A DNA stretch of 64,000 bases from contig VXAA01006069.1 in assembly GCA_013399115.1 (NCBI GenBank), positions 162,695 through 226,694 of the forward strand, given 5' to 3'. Position numbers and translations under genes: made by a program. Within the stretch, counting starts at the first letter, position 1. Each line of letters opens with the position of its first letter. The notes under the pieces were generated by a model, which saw only the letters and a program-made list of their open reading frames with translations, searched no databases and had not been told where the DNA came from. Source of the stretch: Anseranas semipalmata. Taxonomy: Eukaryota > Chordata > Aves > Anseriformes > Anseranatidae. Below are positions 39,241 through 52,723 of this stretch, one piece after another.

Positions 39241-41492
39241 CTGCAAAGTAAAGGATGAATCTGTTTTTAATCTGATGACTAATTTCATTGACCCTCATGG
39301 GGCCAACACAGCATAACCTAGAACATTTTGCCTACAGAAGCTAGATCATTGCTTTAAAGAAACGAACAATTTTAAGCATTAATGGCAATGAACATTACTA
39401 CTTTAGCTTATAGTCCAATCTGCAAGATATTAGTGTGCAAACACAGATATATAACCTGTGTATTCTAGCTGATACATACTATTAAGGACTCATTTGCATT
39501 ACAAATAACATTGTGTTTAAACATGAGCAGAAGAGGTTACATTAGTGGATGCAATGACTGCAATGTTACTGTCATGGTGGTCAAGAGGAAATTGTGTTCA
39601 ACTCCGTGGATTAAACCCTGGTGAAAAGCACCATTTTACTTTTGCACTTTATAAGTATTTTCTTCCAGTGTAAGGAAATTTGTCAGTTTTTCTTTACAGA
39701 AACAGAAGGAAGGAATCAGTGAGGTTTGCAATGCAGAAAAGTTATACAAAAAAAGAAAAAAATCCATCTAAGTTTAGGGAATAAGTGTTTGCTTTAGTGA
39801 TGTGAATCTCCCTCACTAAAGATTTCTAAGAACAAATAGGATACACGTCTGCTGGGGACAAGCCAGGCATTCACATCCCCACCTCAGTTCATGGATATTG
39901 ACCAGCTATTCTCTTGAGACGGTTACTTTTGGAGTTTCAATACTTAACGATGCTGATCCTGCATCCGCGTGGTCCAGTCACATCACTCAAATCAGTCACA
40001 TTGGCCAAAATGATCCTGTGACTATGGATCCCATGACTATATTGTTACAGAGCAGGAGAATGAGTCAAAAGAATTACTGTGAGGACTGAGAGGGCTGATC
40101 AGCCTGCAGGGGTGGCAAGGAAGGTATATTTACTGAGAAAAAAGCATTTGTAGAATCTCCACAAGAGTCTCTGAAGACTAAGGCAGGCTTTCCTGACTTT
40201 GACAGAGGAGAACTTTCTTTACATTTCTTGGTGGAGGAGGGAAGAAGGAGCTTAGAAGAATGGTGAGTTTGTTAAGGCTAAAAGGAAAATAGTTATTAAA
40301 AGAAAATTGAAAATGAAGAACATACCACTAATAAAAACGTGATTGAAAAGTTGTATTGGAGGATGACACAAAGAAAAATCATTATATCAATTCCTAATAC
40401 ATCATACAAGTATTTTTAATGAACTTTTTTTTTAGTCCATAGCTCAAATCCTGACATTTATTATTTCAATGATTTCAGATGCTCTTTCCAGGATTTCTGT
40501 GAAAAAAGGAAGCCATTTTCAAATCTTGAAACAAATTGGCTCCCATATGTAAGTTTAAATTATCCATCACCCTGCAGGAGGATTCAAGCAAATTCGAAGG
40601 CCATCTTGATGAATAATCAAGGTAAATTTGTCACATTTTTTACCGTGCTGCATACTTTCAGAGTTTCATAAAAAGATCCACATAATTAGTTTAGCTTACC
40701 AGGAAAAAAAGTTGAATGACAAGGTCAGGCTCTTGCCCTTTCAGTAAATTAGAGAAGATTGCCATAAATTGCATAATATAATGAAACACCAATTTGCATA
40801 TTTGCTGCTATATTAAAAGGGATCAGTTTTAGCTCGCAAAGCAGAACAAATAAAAACATGCATTTTAATAACTCAAATTACTCCCAGGAAGTGACCCTCA
40901 GCAGAAAGCCTGATTATCACTACTTAATTAGAAGCCTTGGAAATCTAAATCCTCCTTTAAATCCTATTCTGTGTACAGTGAAAGATGAAGCCATGAGTTT
41001 TGTCTTAGATTCAATATTTACTCTTTACTAATATGTTTGCAGGGGAGACTTTCCAAGCATTATGAAGACATGCAAAAAAATTAATATTCAAAGAAAGAGT
41101 GCATAAAACCTGTGTTGGCTTGCAGGTGCAAAGCAATTAACAAGCTGGCATTTGCAGTACTTTTAATTAATTAATTAAAAATTCAAGGCTGACTTTCATT
41201 TCTTTAAATGTTTGAACATTTTATCCATCAATAATGAACCACTACTTACTGCTGTGCTACAACAGCTGGTAAATGAAAAACTTAGTCCAACACTGTAAAA
41301 AAAAAGTGCATAGGAATTTCACATTTTGCTTTTTCCTTGCAATTTAAAAATGCAATAGAGTTTGAAACTCTGTATAATATGGAGGTGAATCTTGTGCGTC
41401 TACTTCGCAGTAAAAATAAACTGCATTCTATATTACAGTTGAACCTAGAACAGGAATTAAAATCAGAAGTTTCAGTATAAAACATACTTGGG

Positions 41493-41522
41493 TTTAATTT
41501 TTAATTTAATTTAAAAATTAAA
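41493..41522. repeat. All-AT hairpin
   Basis: TTTAATTTTTA at 41493-41503 is the exact reverse complement of TAAAAATTAAA at 41512-41522, with an 8-nt loop. It could extrude as a cruciform, but such structures are expected in DNA this AT-rich. Confidence 0.6.
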
Positions 41523-42714
41523 TTCTGTTTGCTTGGGAAGTCAAGGGATTTTTTTCTTAAGAATAAAATGCTCTGTCCTGATCTTTAAAGGTTAAAATTA
41601 TACTATAAAATGAGATTTTGAGTCATTTCTAACTGGCTGCAAATAATAAATAGTCAGAGAAAGGTGCTGTGACTAAATTTACAAGTTGATATCATTTGAA
41701 TGATAAATGTATTGTTCTCAGCAGAAAGATTTTGGTCAGTATGTATTTAAAAGACACTACCATTAATACAGTTTAATTAAAACATAAATACTACATTGCT
41801 ACCTCACTAGGCATTCACTCAGCTGGAACTAACTGTATTTGCTTAATCTACAATTTTAGATGTATTAGCAAAAATAAATGTTGGTGAATGTAAGAGCCTG
41901 ATTACATATCTTGGGTAAATTGGTGATAATGAGTCAAGAGACTTTGTGTTCATTCACATATATTAGAATAAGAATCATTATGAAATTAAAGCTAAGATTA
42001 ATCCTGCTAATGACACCACGGAGCATCTGGGAATAAGATAACCCAGATGTCAAATTCGCTATGATACTGTGCTGCTATTTGATAGAGTAACCCCTTGAAG
42101 TGTTCTTCTAAGGCAGCTAGCTGGTACCCCACAGTCCCAGCACTTGAAATGCAAATGAGTGACAAGATAGACTAATAATGAGAGCAGATTCTAGCAGTAA
42201 GGAAAATGAATAAATTAAAAAAAAAATCTGAACCACTGATAAGAACAAGCAGCAGGCAACCCAATGTCCTCAATTAGGGTGGATGACATCTGCAGTGTAT
42301 TTCTCTCTAATAAAGCCCTCACTCTGTATTCCAAAGCACACGATTCTAACACTGTTAACATTTTAATGTCTTGGGCGTGCATGGTAACATTAATTACAAG
42401 ATGATTTGGATGACTTCTGAATCTCTTTTATGTCTTCCACTGAGTAAAAATCTGAGTTGCAGCTTTGATATCATAAATAAAATGTAGAGACCTGCCAAGC
42501 ATTAAAGTTCTCCTCAAGTAACTCAGATCTGCTAAGTTACATTAAACCTTTATAGCTAAGTAAAGAGCATTCTCTATGAATTTAAAGAGGGTCAGTGCCT
42601 ATACATTTTAATGGCAAAGCTTTACAGATCTCCAGTATTTTTCATTAGACTGCAGCTGTTGTTGTTTTTAATTACTAATGAGTTTAATCTAATGTTTTGT
42701 TGAGCTCAATTTAC

Positions 42715-42815
42715 CTTCTCTGTAGCATTTGTTCAGAAACTTATACCAGGATTTAGTGACTTGCTTCCTTCTTTCCCCCGCCATGGGTCTTCCTGCTGAC
42801 TGTTCTGTTCCTTAT
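42715..42815 (-). other. Exon-like segment (candidate, non-coding or terminal)
   Basis: On the minus strand, TGTTCTTTTTTAG precedes a 101-nt segment that ends CTACAGAGAAG before GTAAAT. All three frames contain a stop. The best frame runs 26 codons (KEQNSQQEDPWRGKEG and on) before TGA. If real, it would be a terminal coding, untranslated or long non-coding RNA exon. Both splice matches are good, but no partner exon was established. Confidence 0.15.
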
Positions 42816-45690
42816 CTAAAAAAGAACAATCATTAGCAAAAACACTCCTAAAACAAGACCAAGACTATCCCCAACTGAAAAAGACCCCACAATGTAATTG
42901 TAGCACAAGACTCAATGTGGATTTGAGCAAACCAAGAGCACTCTAGTGTCCCCATGGGCTTTTCTGCTTCTTGCTAAAATGCAGTGGCACCTGATCTTCA
43001 TTACAGTTGTTAGCCATACTAACCACCCACTGCACAGCCATCAGCCCTGCATCAACTATTTAGTCTTAGCATAGACACACAAAATCCCTGTTTTGGTACT
43101 GCCCTGATTCTTTTCAGTCAGTACAGTAAAAATGAGGAGAAAATTTTCATGCAGCATTGTAGCCCTCTTCACATCAACATAAATGCAAGGAGCAAAGGCA
43201 TACAGAATTACGCTTGTAGTTTCTCAAATGAATGCAGCAGCCTGAAGCAGACGATGGACATTCACTACTGTTTGGAACAGGACAAGGATGTCTCGTGCCT
43301 TCTTGTATTAACATGGCACTACCACCAGTGGTACTAGGAAACAGATTCCTGCTTATGAAACTCTCTCTGGGGATGGCTGAGTCAAGACACTCAACTTTCT
43401 TGCAGCTTCAGTCATCTCACAAAACTTCACAAACCAATAAGAGCTTTATGAGAAACATCACTGTAGGAAAGGCTCATATACATTTGAAAACTACCAATGG
43501 GGGGACACACACGGACAAATGAACAAACAAATGCTTTAATCTCTTCCTTGACATTTGGACACGAGTAGACCACACTCTTTGTGCCAAATGTGCAAGACCA
43601 CAAATGACTAACTGCCATGCGTCGTTTAGAAGAACAAAGCAACAATAATCAGTCCACAGTTAAGACTGGTGGTAATGAGATTTGCAATGAGAAGATGCTC
43701 AAGTCACTTAATCTCATCAAGAACCTCTGCTTTAGAATCTCACATCTATGCCTCTTTCTGATGACACTTCTGGGACACCACCACTAGTCTGTCTTCTGCT
43801 TTTCTGGATTCCATAACACACACATTCCTCTCTCTCCCTGTTTCTCCTCCTCTTCCCCTCCCTCTTGCTCTCTCATATACACGGATCCACACACACCTTT
43901 TTCTTCCCCTTTTTTTCCCCTCCAAATATATCGATGAGACATTTACTGGTCCAATTAAATTTTGTACAAGTCTGAGACAAGATAATTGAAGAGAAATTAA
44001 GAGGAAAGCAAAGTGGCCATGGGATCTATGCCTCCAACTACATTTTTACGTGTATTTTAGAGGGTAATTTATACAAACTCTCATTTAATGCAAATGTTCT
44101 TTCCTTTTTCAGCCTTCACAGCCTCAAGAATTAATGAAGCACTGAGAAATTTCAGAGAATATCTTGATGTTAATAATTTTAAACCCTTCCTCTGAGAAGC
44201 AAGGGCAATTATTTCTACTGTTATTTTGTTGCAGTAGATCTTATCTTCCAGGTGGAGCCAGATGCTAGCACAGTTATGCTTGTTCTTTATGCCAGAACTT
44301 TTGAGGGATTCATGATTCAGAATTTGAAATGTTTTGTTGATGTAATCAAAAAAAGTATACCCCTCTATGTAACTTCAGCCCACGACTTCCTCAGTCAGAA
44401 AAGTAATTCAGGTAGATAACAATATATAAAAGACACTATCTCTTTTCCCTGAACAAGGACATCATAACACTCAAGTCTTCAGTTTTCTATTGAGATCCGC
44501 AGGACCTGAACTACAGATAGTGTGACAGTTTCAAGGGGAAGAGTACAGATATGGTGCAACTACGTTTAGAAGCTTATGTATGGTGATGCTCAGTAAAATA
44601 GCCAATTGCCAGCTATATAGTTTTTAAAAGTTTAAAACAAAGCATGAGGTAATAAAGACTATGTTGCCATGCTGAGGGCTGGGGCAAGTATGATACTTCT
44701 TCAGGACAACTTAATTTTGCAGGGACCTGGCCACTGCTGGCATTCCCACAGCCTTGGCCATACCCAGAGCAACATCTCACCCACTTCTGTCTCACTTAGA
44801 TCCAGAATGGATCCTTGCACCTGTTGGGTAAAGGCTGTTCAACCACTACAGTTATTACCTGTCTTTCTGAGAGTTAGATTAGGTCCTGTCTCTGTAGGTC
44901 ATGATAGAAAGAGGAATCTGCCCAATAAATAACACACAGGGAATACTAGATACCACTGGATCTCAGGGCAAGAGAAAGTATGTATAATTTATCCAGCTGA
45001 TTGCTTAACCAACATGGTGGACTTCCACCCATGATTAAGAGCACCATATTTCCAAGACTATCACACTTCACAACAATAGCTGACACGTAAACAACAACAA
45101 AAGGAGTTGGAGTGGGAAAAAAAATCACCTTAAATCAAAACTGTATGTCAGCAGTAAAACTTTTTTAGCCTATGTAAGATCGTTAATTCAACCAGTAGGT
45201 TTAATTAAAGAGCCAGAATGCTAAGGAACTGACTTCTGAAACTGCCCATCAGTGCTGTGCGGTAGCAGGGGGGTTGTTTATTTCATCATGTTGGTGTTCT
45301 GCCTCCCCTTTTACACTACTTATATTCATTTGTTTACATTGACCTTCTCACAAAGGGTCGTATTTGATTTTGCTGGTGATTGTGTTGCAAGTTTCCAGGT
45401 TTCACTTTAGACCTATTCACATCCCAAACAACTGATCAGATTTTTAGCTTTTGTAAACAACCAACTGCATTGTTTGGCATGGCTAATTTGGATTAAAAAA
45501 AAAAAAAAAGTGGTGCCAGAATGCTTGGAACTGCAAAGAAGGCAACAGCTTACGATGGAGATGGACCAGCTCTGGTCTGTTTAGTTCCAAAATTAACATT
45601 GCAATTAATTAGGCACTGATGATCCCTTCGCTGCTCTACCTGATGAACCATGGGGAGGATTCCCACTTCTATATCTTTAAATATCCAAGC

Positions 45691-45743
45691 CACATATATA
45701 CATGCATACATACACATGTGTGTGTGTGTATATATATATATAT

Positions 45744-45783
<40 letters not shown>

Positions 45784-45795
45784 GCACACACACAA
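45691..45795. repeat. Compound (TG)n(TA)n(CA)n microsatellite
   Basis: A TG tract, then about ten TA units, then a long CA tract and a further interrupted CA cluster. Because (TG)n and (CA)n flank the (TA)n core, the block from about 45716 to 45775 is nearly self-complementary and can fold into a long hairpin. Each half can also adopt Z-DNA. Open frames across it on both strands are artefacts. Confidence 0.95.
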
Positions 45796-46848
45796 GTTGT
45801 TACATATCAGTTTCCACTTTGCAAACTAAGTTCAGCTGTATTTCCCTTCTTAAAGCAGTTCCAATCACCGAACTCTCAATCTTCTTCTGTATCTTCAAAG
45901 ACATATTTTCATTTATCTGAGGTTCATTTTCAGGCCTACTTTTTAGCTTATATGGTTGTTCTCTCAGTTCTTCTAAATCAGCTGTGTGGGAAAAGGACTT
46001 GTTAAGTTGGAATAACTCAGCCTCACCCATTTAGAGCATTGAAAAGTTTGCACAAGTACTCCCAAAGCTAAGTTCAACCAAAGAGTTCAGCATGTGTACA
46101 CCTACAAAGCAAATCTGTACAATCAGTTCTAGCTATTGGAATGTATGTGCAGCTAGAAGCTTGGATTGTTGAAAAAAATATTTTCCTTTATTTCAGGTTC
46201 ATGAGATGAAACCACAAGCTGTAAGTCACCTTCATATACTGTGCTTGACGTACATGCAATGTCTTTGTTGATGACCTTTGCTAAAAGACAGAGACTGATC
46301 TTGCCCCAGCCTACATCACTTGTCCTATTAATCAGCATCTTAATCACCATTTCAAGAGACTTTTGAGCAGAAGTTACCGCTGTCTAAGCACCTTTAAAAA
46401 TCCATAGCCCGCATCTCTCCTCTGAAAATACTGATTTGTTTGTTTCATTTTACTCATTAGGAGATAGCATGATACACCTCCTTGCAGAACATGGAGTAAA
46501 TGGTCCCATATCTATACAAGTGTATAAACACTGAAGGGTTTTTATTTATAACAGAAGCTTCATTATAGGAAAAAAAACTGATAAACTATGCATAAAATGT
46601 GGCTTTTTTTAATGTCATGTAAACACAGGGCCAAACCACAGAGACTTAGGGGGAAAAAAAAACGTGGATGGGTTAATAAAAATATCCCCTTAAAAGGTAA
46701 CTGTCATCTACATACTACCATTTTCACCAGGCAGATTTAGCAAATTGCATGCCAGCAGGTTCCAAGAACAACTATACAGGGAATTTCCAATACAAAAGTT
46801 TAAGTCACAGTTACAAGGGTCTTGTCTTCCCTTGTGCTTGGACAAAAT

Positions 46849-46868
46849 TGCCATTAATATTAATGGCA
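46849..46868. repeat. 20-bp perfect palindrome
   Basis: TGCCATTAATATTAATGGCA reads identically on both strands. It contains two ATTAAT or TAAT half-sites in mirror arrangement, the kind of spacing bound by dimeric homeodomain proteins. Function is inferred only. Confidence 0.85.
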
Positions 46869-49800
46869 GACAGGCATGCATGTAAAGGAGAGAAACCCCC
46901 TAATTAGTGTCATAGCACATGCAACATTCCTAACAGGGAAACCATTTTGTATGCCCTAATTGCACAAAATTGGCAACAAGTTACCGTATACATCTGTATC
47001 AAAGGCTACAGAAGCTCATGAATTCTCCTGTGGTAGGAAGACGTGCCCATACTGCAGAGTTTGGGTGACAAAAGCAGTCTGCATGTGTGTTATCCCTACA
47101 ACCTCTGCTATCTAGCAAGGGTAGCCCTCCAGGGGTTCGCTGACTACTGCTGCTGCAGCCCTCATCTCTCACAGGAGAGAAAGCATAAGCACCTGTATTT
47201 TCCACTGAGGCAGAGATATTTCTCAGCACTTTTTTTTTTTTTTTTTTAAAACTTAAACAGATCTAACTGCCTGATCAATTTCTGCTGGTATGCAGATATT
47301 GCAAAACTGCACTAAAAACACCCTGCAGCCTTACAAAAATAACAGAATTGTACTGATCATGTTAGAAAGTAGGGATTTCTCTCTCTCATTTAAAGGTTTC
47401 TTCACATAATGCATTGTTACAAATGACAAGAAATTCAGTTTGGCTGCAGAAAGACCTTCAACATTCAAGTTATCGCTGCTACAATTTCTACTGAAGACTT
47501 CAAAGCACTAAAATTTCTGCAAAAACACTGACTTAAAAATGAGAGTTCTGCAAAGTTGGTTGTTTTTTTCCTAACTAAAACAATAAACCAATATTAGCCA
47601 TAAGTAAAGGTAAGTAGTTAAATTGAGTTATATATGCAGCAATTGATAGCATGTTTTTACAGAGAAAATCCCTACTTTCTTATGATAACTACCTTTTCAG
47701 AATTTCAAATCTTTAATTATACGTTACTTAAGCATATACGTTTTCCCCTCTTAAAAACATCTGAGCAAATAATTCCTCATGTAACTCAGCTGACTTCTCC
47801 CTGATGCAACAGACCACATTTTTGCTTCAGAGTGTCAGAAAGAAAAAAAATATCCTATTCAACATTTTTTAATTTTTAAACTGTAGAAAGGAAATACTGT
47901 GTGAAACATTTTCACCTAAATACTTAATCAGAAGTCAACATAAATAGAAGACTGGCATCAACCCACTTAACAAGAAACATGACTGGCTCACTTGATATTT
48001 TCTTTACTAAACATGGAAATTTCTTTCAAAAAGAGAAGTCTTTCCTAGACTTTTTTTATTTTTTTATTTTTTTTTAAAGCAGTAGTCTTCATTCTTCTTG
48101 AGCCAAAATCTGGACTTCATCAAAGCAAAGTCTGAGAATGCAAAAGTTCAATCATCCATTAGTTCAGGTAGTGACAGCATATCCACTTTACCAATTACAA
48201 CAAGACAAATCTGCCCATGTTGTATTTGTGGATAGACTGCTTGGCCCTTAATACTCAAATTGGACAAGTTTAATATTTCCCTGGCTGGTCTACTGTCATA
48301 CCCATCTGTTAGAGTGGCATAGTGCCCATTCACAAGGTAGGATGCCAGTTTCAACTGGAGCATGGATACCAACCAAAGACCAGTTTAGGAGGAAAGCCTA
48401 TTGGATGTGGCTAATGACACCTTATTTACAGAGATCCTCCTGGTGTCAAGCAATGCCAAATTAAGAACACATGCTACATTACAAGGATCACATCTGTTAA
48501 CAAATATTGGCACTTTGTCACTGGCATCTGCCTCTTTTGTTAATCTGCTTCAGTACTGAAAAGGCTGCCTGAGAAGAAGAGGCATACAGGCCTCAATCTA
48601 CCAGCATAATCACAGATTTACTCACCAAGAATTTCCCACCAACAGGCCAAAGTCTGTTAATGTTACCTTTGTATACATCTCTTCCCAGTGGTCTGTGATG
48701 CCCTGTAAAAAGCTGTGAAACAATTAGAGAATTATAATATCAATTCAAATGAGCTTTTTCATGTGTTTGAGGGTTTATTATGCCTATTGTCATCCTGTCA
48801 GCAACAAGATGAACATAATTGCAGAAAACAAGAGTGACAAGTAATAAAAGGGGGAGAGAACTGTTGTATATTCTTGGTACAGCTGAGTTTGTAATCTAAG
48901 TAAAAGACTGAATTAAATATCTCAGCCCAAAGGAAAAGCCAAAAAAAGAGTGCCAAACATGATGTTTTCAGGACTCTTCTGCTCTTGTATGTTTTGGGGA
49001 TTTTTTTGTTTGTCTGTTTTAAGCTGAACAATATGGATGTATTCAGGCATGGACAGCATGGGCCAGTACAGAAAGAAAAGCCTCCACTTCTGAAGGCACA
49101 TGATTACAACAATTTCAATTTTAAAATTATTTCTAGCTTCCACCATGATAAAAACAAAGTAGAACATGTTCACCAGTTATAACTACCATTGCAATCCCTG
49201 CCAGAGCCTGGGCTCACAGTCCTGAGCAAGCAGTTTGCCATGAGTCATGCAATGGATAGCATCTCCAGGAGCTACCAGTCCTTGCCAGCACAGTCTCAGC
49301 AGTGCACTGAGTGTGGCTGGAGAGGGAGGTGGTCTGGCTCCAATCCAAGCAGGTAGGAACAAAAGCACGAGGTGCTCCTCCCTTTTGGGAACTGCTGCCA
49401 TACCTCCTGTTTTACTGATTGGAAGGCAATGGCATCTGCATTCCTAGTAAATTTCTCATTTACCTGTGGTCCAGGAGAAAGCAAGGGGGGAAACAAGATG
49501 CAACAGAAGAGTGAAGCTGAGGGGATGCTAGGGCCTCCTATCTTCAAGCTACAGAAGCAACCAATTACAGGGATCACCAGCATTTGAGGCAGGTGAAAGA
49601 GCATCACATAGAAATAGCAGGAGCAGAATATTTGTATTAACCTCCTTTCCGGTATCTCACCTTGGTGAAGAGACAAGGACTCTTCTCTTTGCTTTGTTGA
49701 TGAGCTGTAATTTCTTGGCTGACCACACTGCAGCATGATGCATCACTGTGTGTGATATAGGATAGGGTAGAAAGCTCTTGGACTGAATTATTTGGTAACA

Positions 49801-52723
49801 AGAAGCTTTCAATGGAGGTAGCTAAAGGACTAACTATTTTCTTGAACAGGCACCAAGAAAAATCAAGCCTGAAGAATTTCTTTTGTGTTGGCTCTAGGAA
49901 GGAGAAATTACATTTATGCCCTTCTAGGGTACCAAAGGTCTGGGAACAGGATGATGCAATTGTGAATGAAATGAATTGTTTTTAATTCTTAGTCAGATGC
50001 AGCTACTATTCAATAAATCTCTGCCTGTGAAGTACCACTAAGTATTACTATTTAGTCTGCATCACCCTTGGCACTGAGAGATCCAGCTCTTTTCACTGGA
50101 AAGAGTTTCCTTTAGCCACCCTGCTCTTTTGGTTACACCAATGAAACACGCTAATATCTGTAGTGTGAGCTGGTTGTATTCTAGTACAGTTCCTCTTGGT
50201 AGTATTCATGGAGAAGGCATAGTGCTCCTTAGGAAGCACTGAAGATAACATTGCATGAAAATTCAGACTTCCTGTGCTATTTGAACAGCTCTGCAACATT
50301 CCTCATCAGTAAGCATTGATCTTTGTGGAAGTTCATCTTCAGGCTTCAAATTGAGCTAGGTGAACCATTTAAAATTAAACGAAGGCACAGGGCTATATAC
50401 AGCTATTGGTGCCTTTGCTGTCTAAGTATGAACAAATCTCTCCTAGCACCATGAAACAGATTCTTGTATGCTTTTACCAAGATTAAAATGTAAAGCAAGT
50501 AGTTTGTTTTCTTTCTACTGATGGATGAAGACCACACGACCATTGAGTTGACCATTCTTAGGTCTAATGAGAGCTAAATCTACCTCAAAGATAAATGTTG
50601 TAAAGTATTCTCTGATCATGCTCTTCAGTGGCCTCTCAGTATTTCACTCACCAGCCAGCAACAGCGTTTAACCAGTCGGAGTATACAGAAAGGGACTGAA
50701 GATTTTGTTGGTTGATACCAGGAAGTTGTGGTTACCATGGCTGTCACACGTGGTTCCTTCCTCTTCCTGTATAGCGGCATGTCCTGAGGGGAGACACCAC
50801 TTCACTAGGTAGAAACATGCAAGTAGGACAGAAGAAGCAGACATCTTACACCAGGTGTAAATCAGGAATGTTCCTCAAACATCTCCAAAACAGTTGTCAG
50901 CCCACACACCTGCAAAGCTGCAAAACAAAACAGGGACATATTAAGAGAGGTATTTAACAACAATTAAAAATGACAGATTGGTTGGTTTGTCTCAGAGGCC
51001 TGAATAAAGTCTAGCTTGTGACAATCTATTCCAGGAAAAAATAGCATGCATATGATGATACAAACATCACTCTCGAACCTGGCTGCTGGATTTATTTTGC
51101 TTAAACAGTCTTGAAGCACCATATGACATTTGTGATAATGTCATAGGAGAAAAATGTTTAACTGCCTCCTGGATTTACCTGGCATGTGAAAGATGTAACT
51201 CTAAAGATAATGATAATGATGTTCCATTTATACACCTCCTGTCATCCAAATTAATCCTTGTGTTTTGCTAACTATGCAGGAATATCCTTAACCATAAAGC
51301 AACAGTCAGCACTGGAGACTAACAGCTTGAAATAGAAAACAATAAGAACTTCACCCACTTGGCAGTCAGAGTCTGAACTGAGAGGCACAACACGATTAAC
51401 CACTGTCCAGCTTCTGAGCTGTGTGTGTCCTCGGCATGTTTGTTGCAGCCTGAGAACACACATCTTCAGGATCCAGCTCTCACCTTGCTCGTGCAGGTAG
51501 CAATCACAGCAAAGATGTCATTTACAAAGAGTTTACTTAAGTCAACACTGCTTAACCTGGAAAGAAAGTGAAGTCTGTTAAACCACCAGAGCACACCCCA
51601 GAACATGTAATGGTTCCAGTACAAACGCTGGTCCTATTTGCTTCTTGTTCACCAGGGAAACGCACAGGAATCACTGTTAGAAGTGACATATGTGGCTGCA
51701 GAGTCCAGACTGCGCCACAGTTTTAGACACAAATGAATTGGATGTCTCATCACTCAAATGCTTCCTCTAGATAGAGGAGAGGACATGCACCTCCAGAAGG
51801 CATTTCAAAGTCTTAGGTCAGTTAAACTGCCCTTTTTAACAATCTCTCCCTCCCCCATAACTAGACAGAAAGCCGAGGGTGACGTAGTCTCCTCAGATAG
51901 ATCCTTAATGCTTGTGGCAGGAGTCACTTTTCATTTGATGTACCTAGTTCAGAGAAGCAAAGTGGCTTTTCTTGGCTAGTGATGAATCAGAAAATACCTG
52001 CTTATCTAAACCTAAATGCCAAATCGCACTTTTCTTTAAGGGTTCCTCTCCAGTCGGTCAGTCCAGATAGTCTGTCTCCTGGGCATTTACATCCCTGGCA
52101 CTGAGGAGGCTGTGTGGAGCTGCTAACAGCCTGCTCGGGATGGCTGGAAGCTCAGGAAGAGACTTGCAAACCAGTTACCATCAAGGAACCAACACCAGCA
52201 CAAGAGACGGTGTCACCTCCAGTACCAAGACTGGACTCCACAGGTGCCAGTCTATACAGACCTACTGAGACCCTGCAGCAATCAAGATTTTTGCTGAATA
52301 AAGTAATAATGCTGACAGGACTGCTTGAAAAACAGTAGTAACAGGAAAAAAAAAAAAGTAAAAAAAGAAGGGCTAATAGACAAGCGAACCTATTCATGTT
52401 TTATTCTTTTACAATAATATAAGAATTTAAAATATTAATTTATGTACATTTAAAAGGCTAAAGATAGAAGATAGAGGCTTCAGGGTAAGTGTGATTTCCA
52501 CAAACCTGAAATCATATAACCATGTAAAAACAATTCATATTTATTAGTGGAATAAATCTTTAAAATTCTTTCCAAAAGTCTCATCAAGCCAAACAGTGTT
52601 CCAGGCTAACAAACAGAAATGGAAACTTATGTCAGAGAAGGCTTTTAAAAGTGTTACTAAAGTGATCAGCATGTATTTCCTTCACTTCTCCAGAAAAAGC
52701 CTCCTTTTATACATTTTATCAAA

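Larger units (their letters stand above)
33015..45690. other. Very AT-rich unique DNA
   Basis: No gene or transposable element was recognised with confidence. The block from about 37.5 to 42.7 kb is especially AT-rich and carries many TAATTA, AATTAA and ATGCAAAT (octamer, 42150) words. A GC-richer patch at 36100-36430 has overlapping short open frames in several phases but no recognised family. Candidate exon-like segments at 39139 and 42715 and a hairpin at 41493 are listed separately. A CT-rich stretch covers roughly 43827-43920. Confidence 0.5.

Noticed and set aside
45550..46005. Open frames with Tyr/Thr/His/Ile and Cys/Val alternation
   Set aside because: They are artefacts of the TG/TA/CA microsatellite.
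49296..49736. Longest open frame of the window, 146 codons, minus strand
   Set aside because: A frame of this length is expected a few times by chance in 64 kb over six frames. It is Cys/Pro/Ser-mixed, with no domain, no splice context and overlapping open frames on the other strand.
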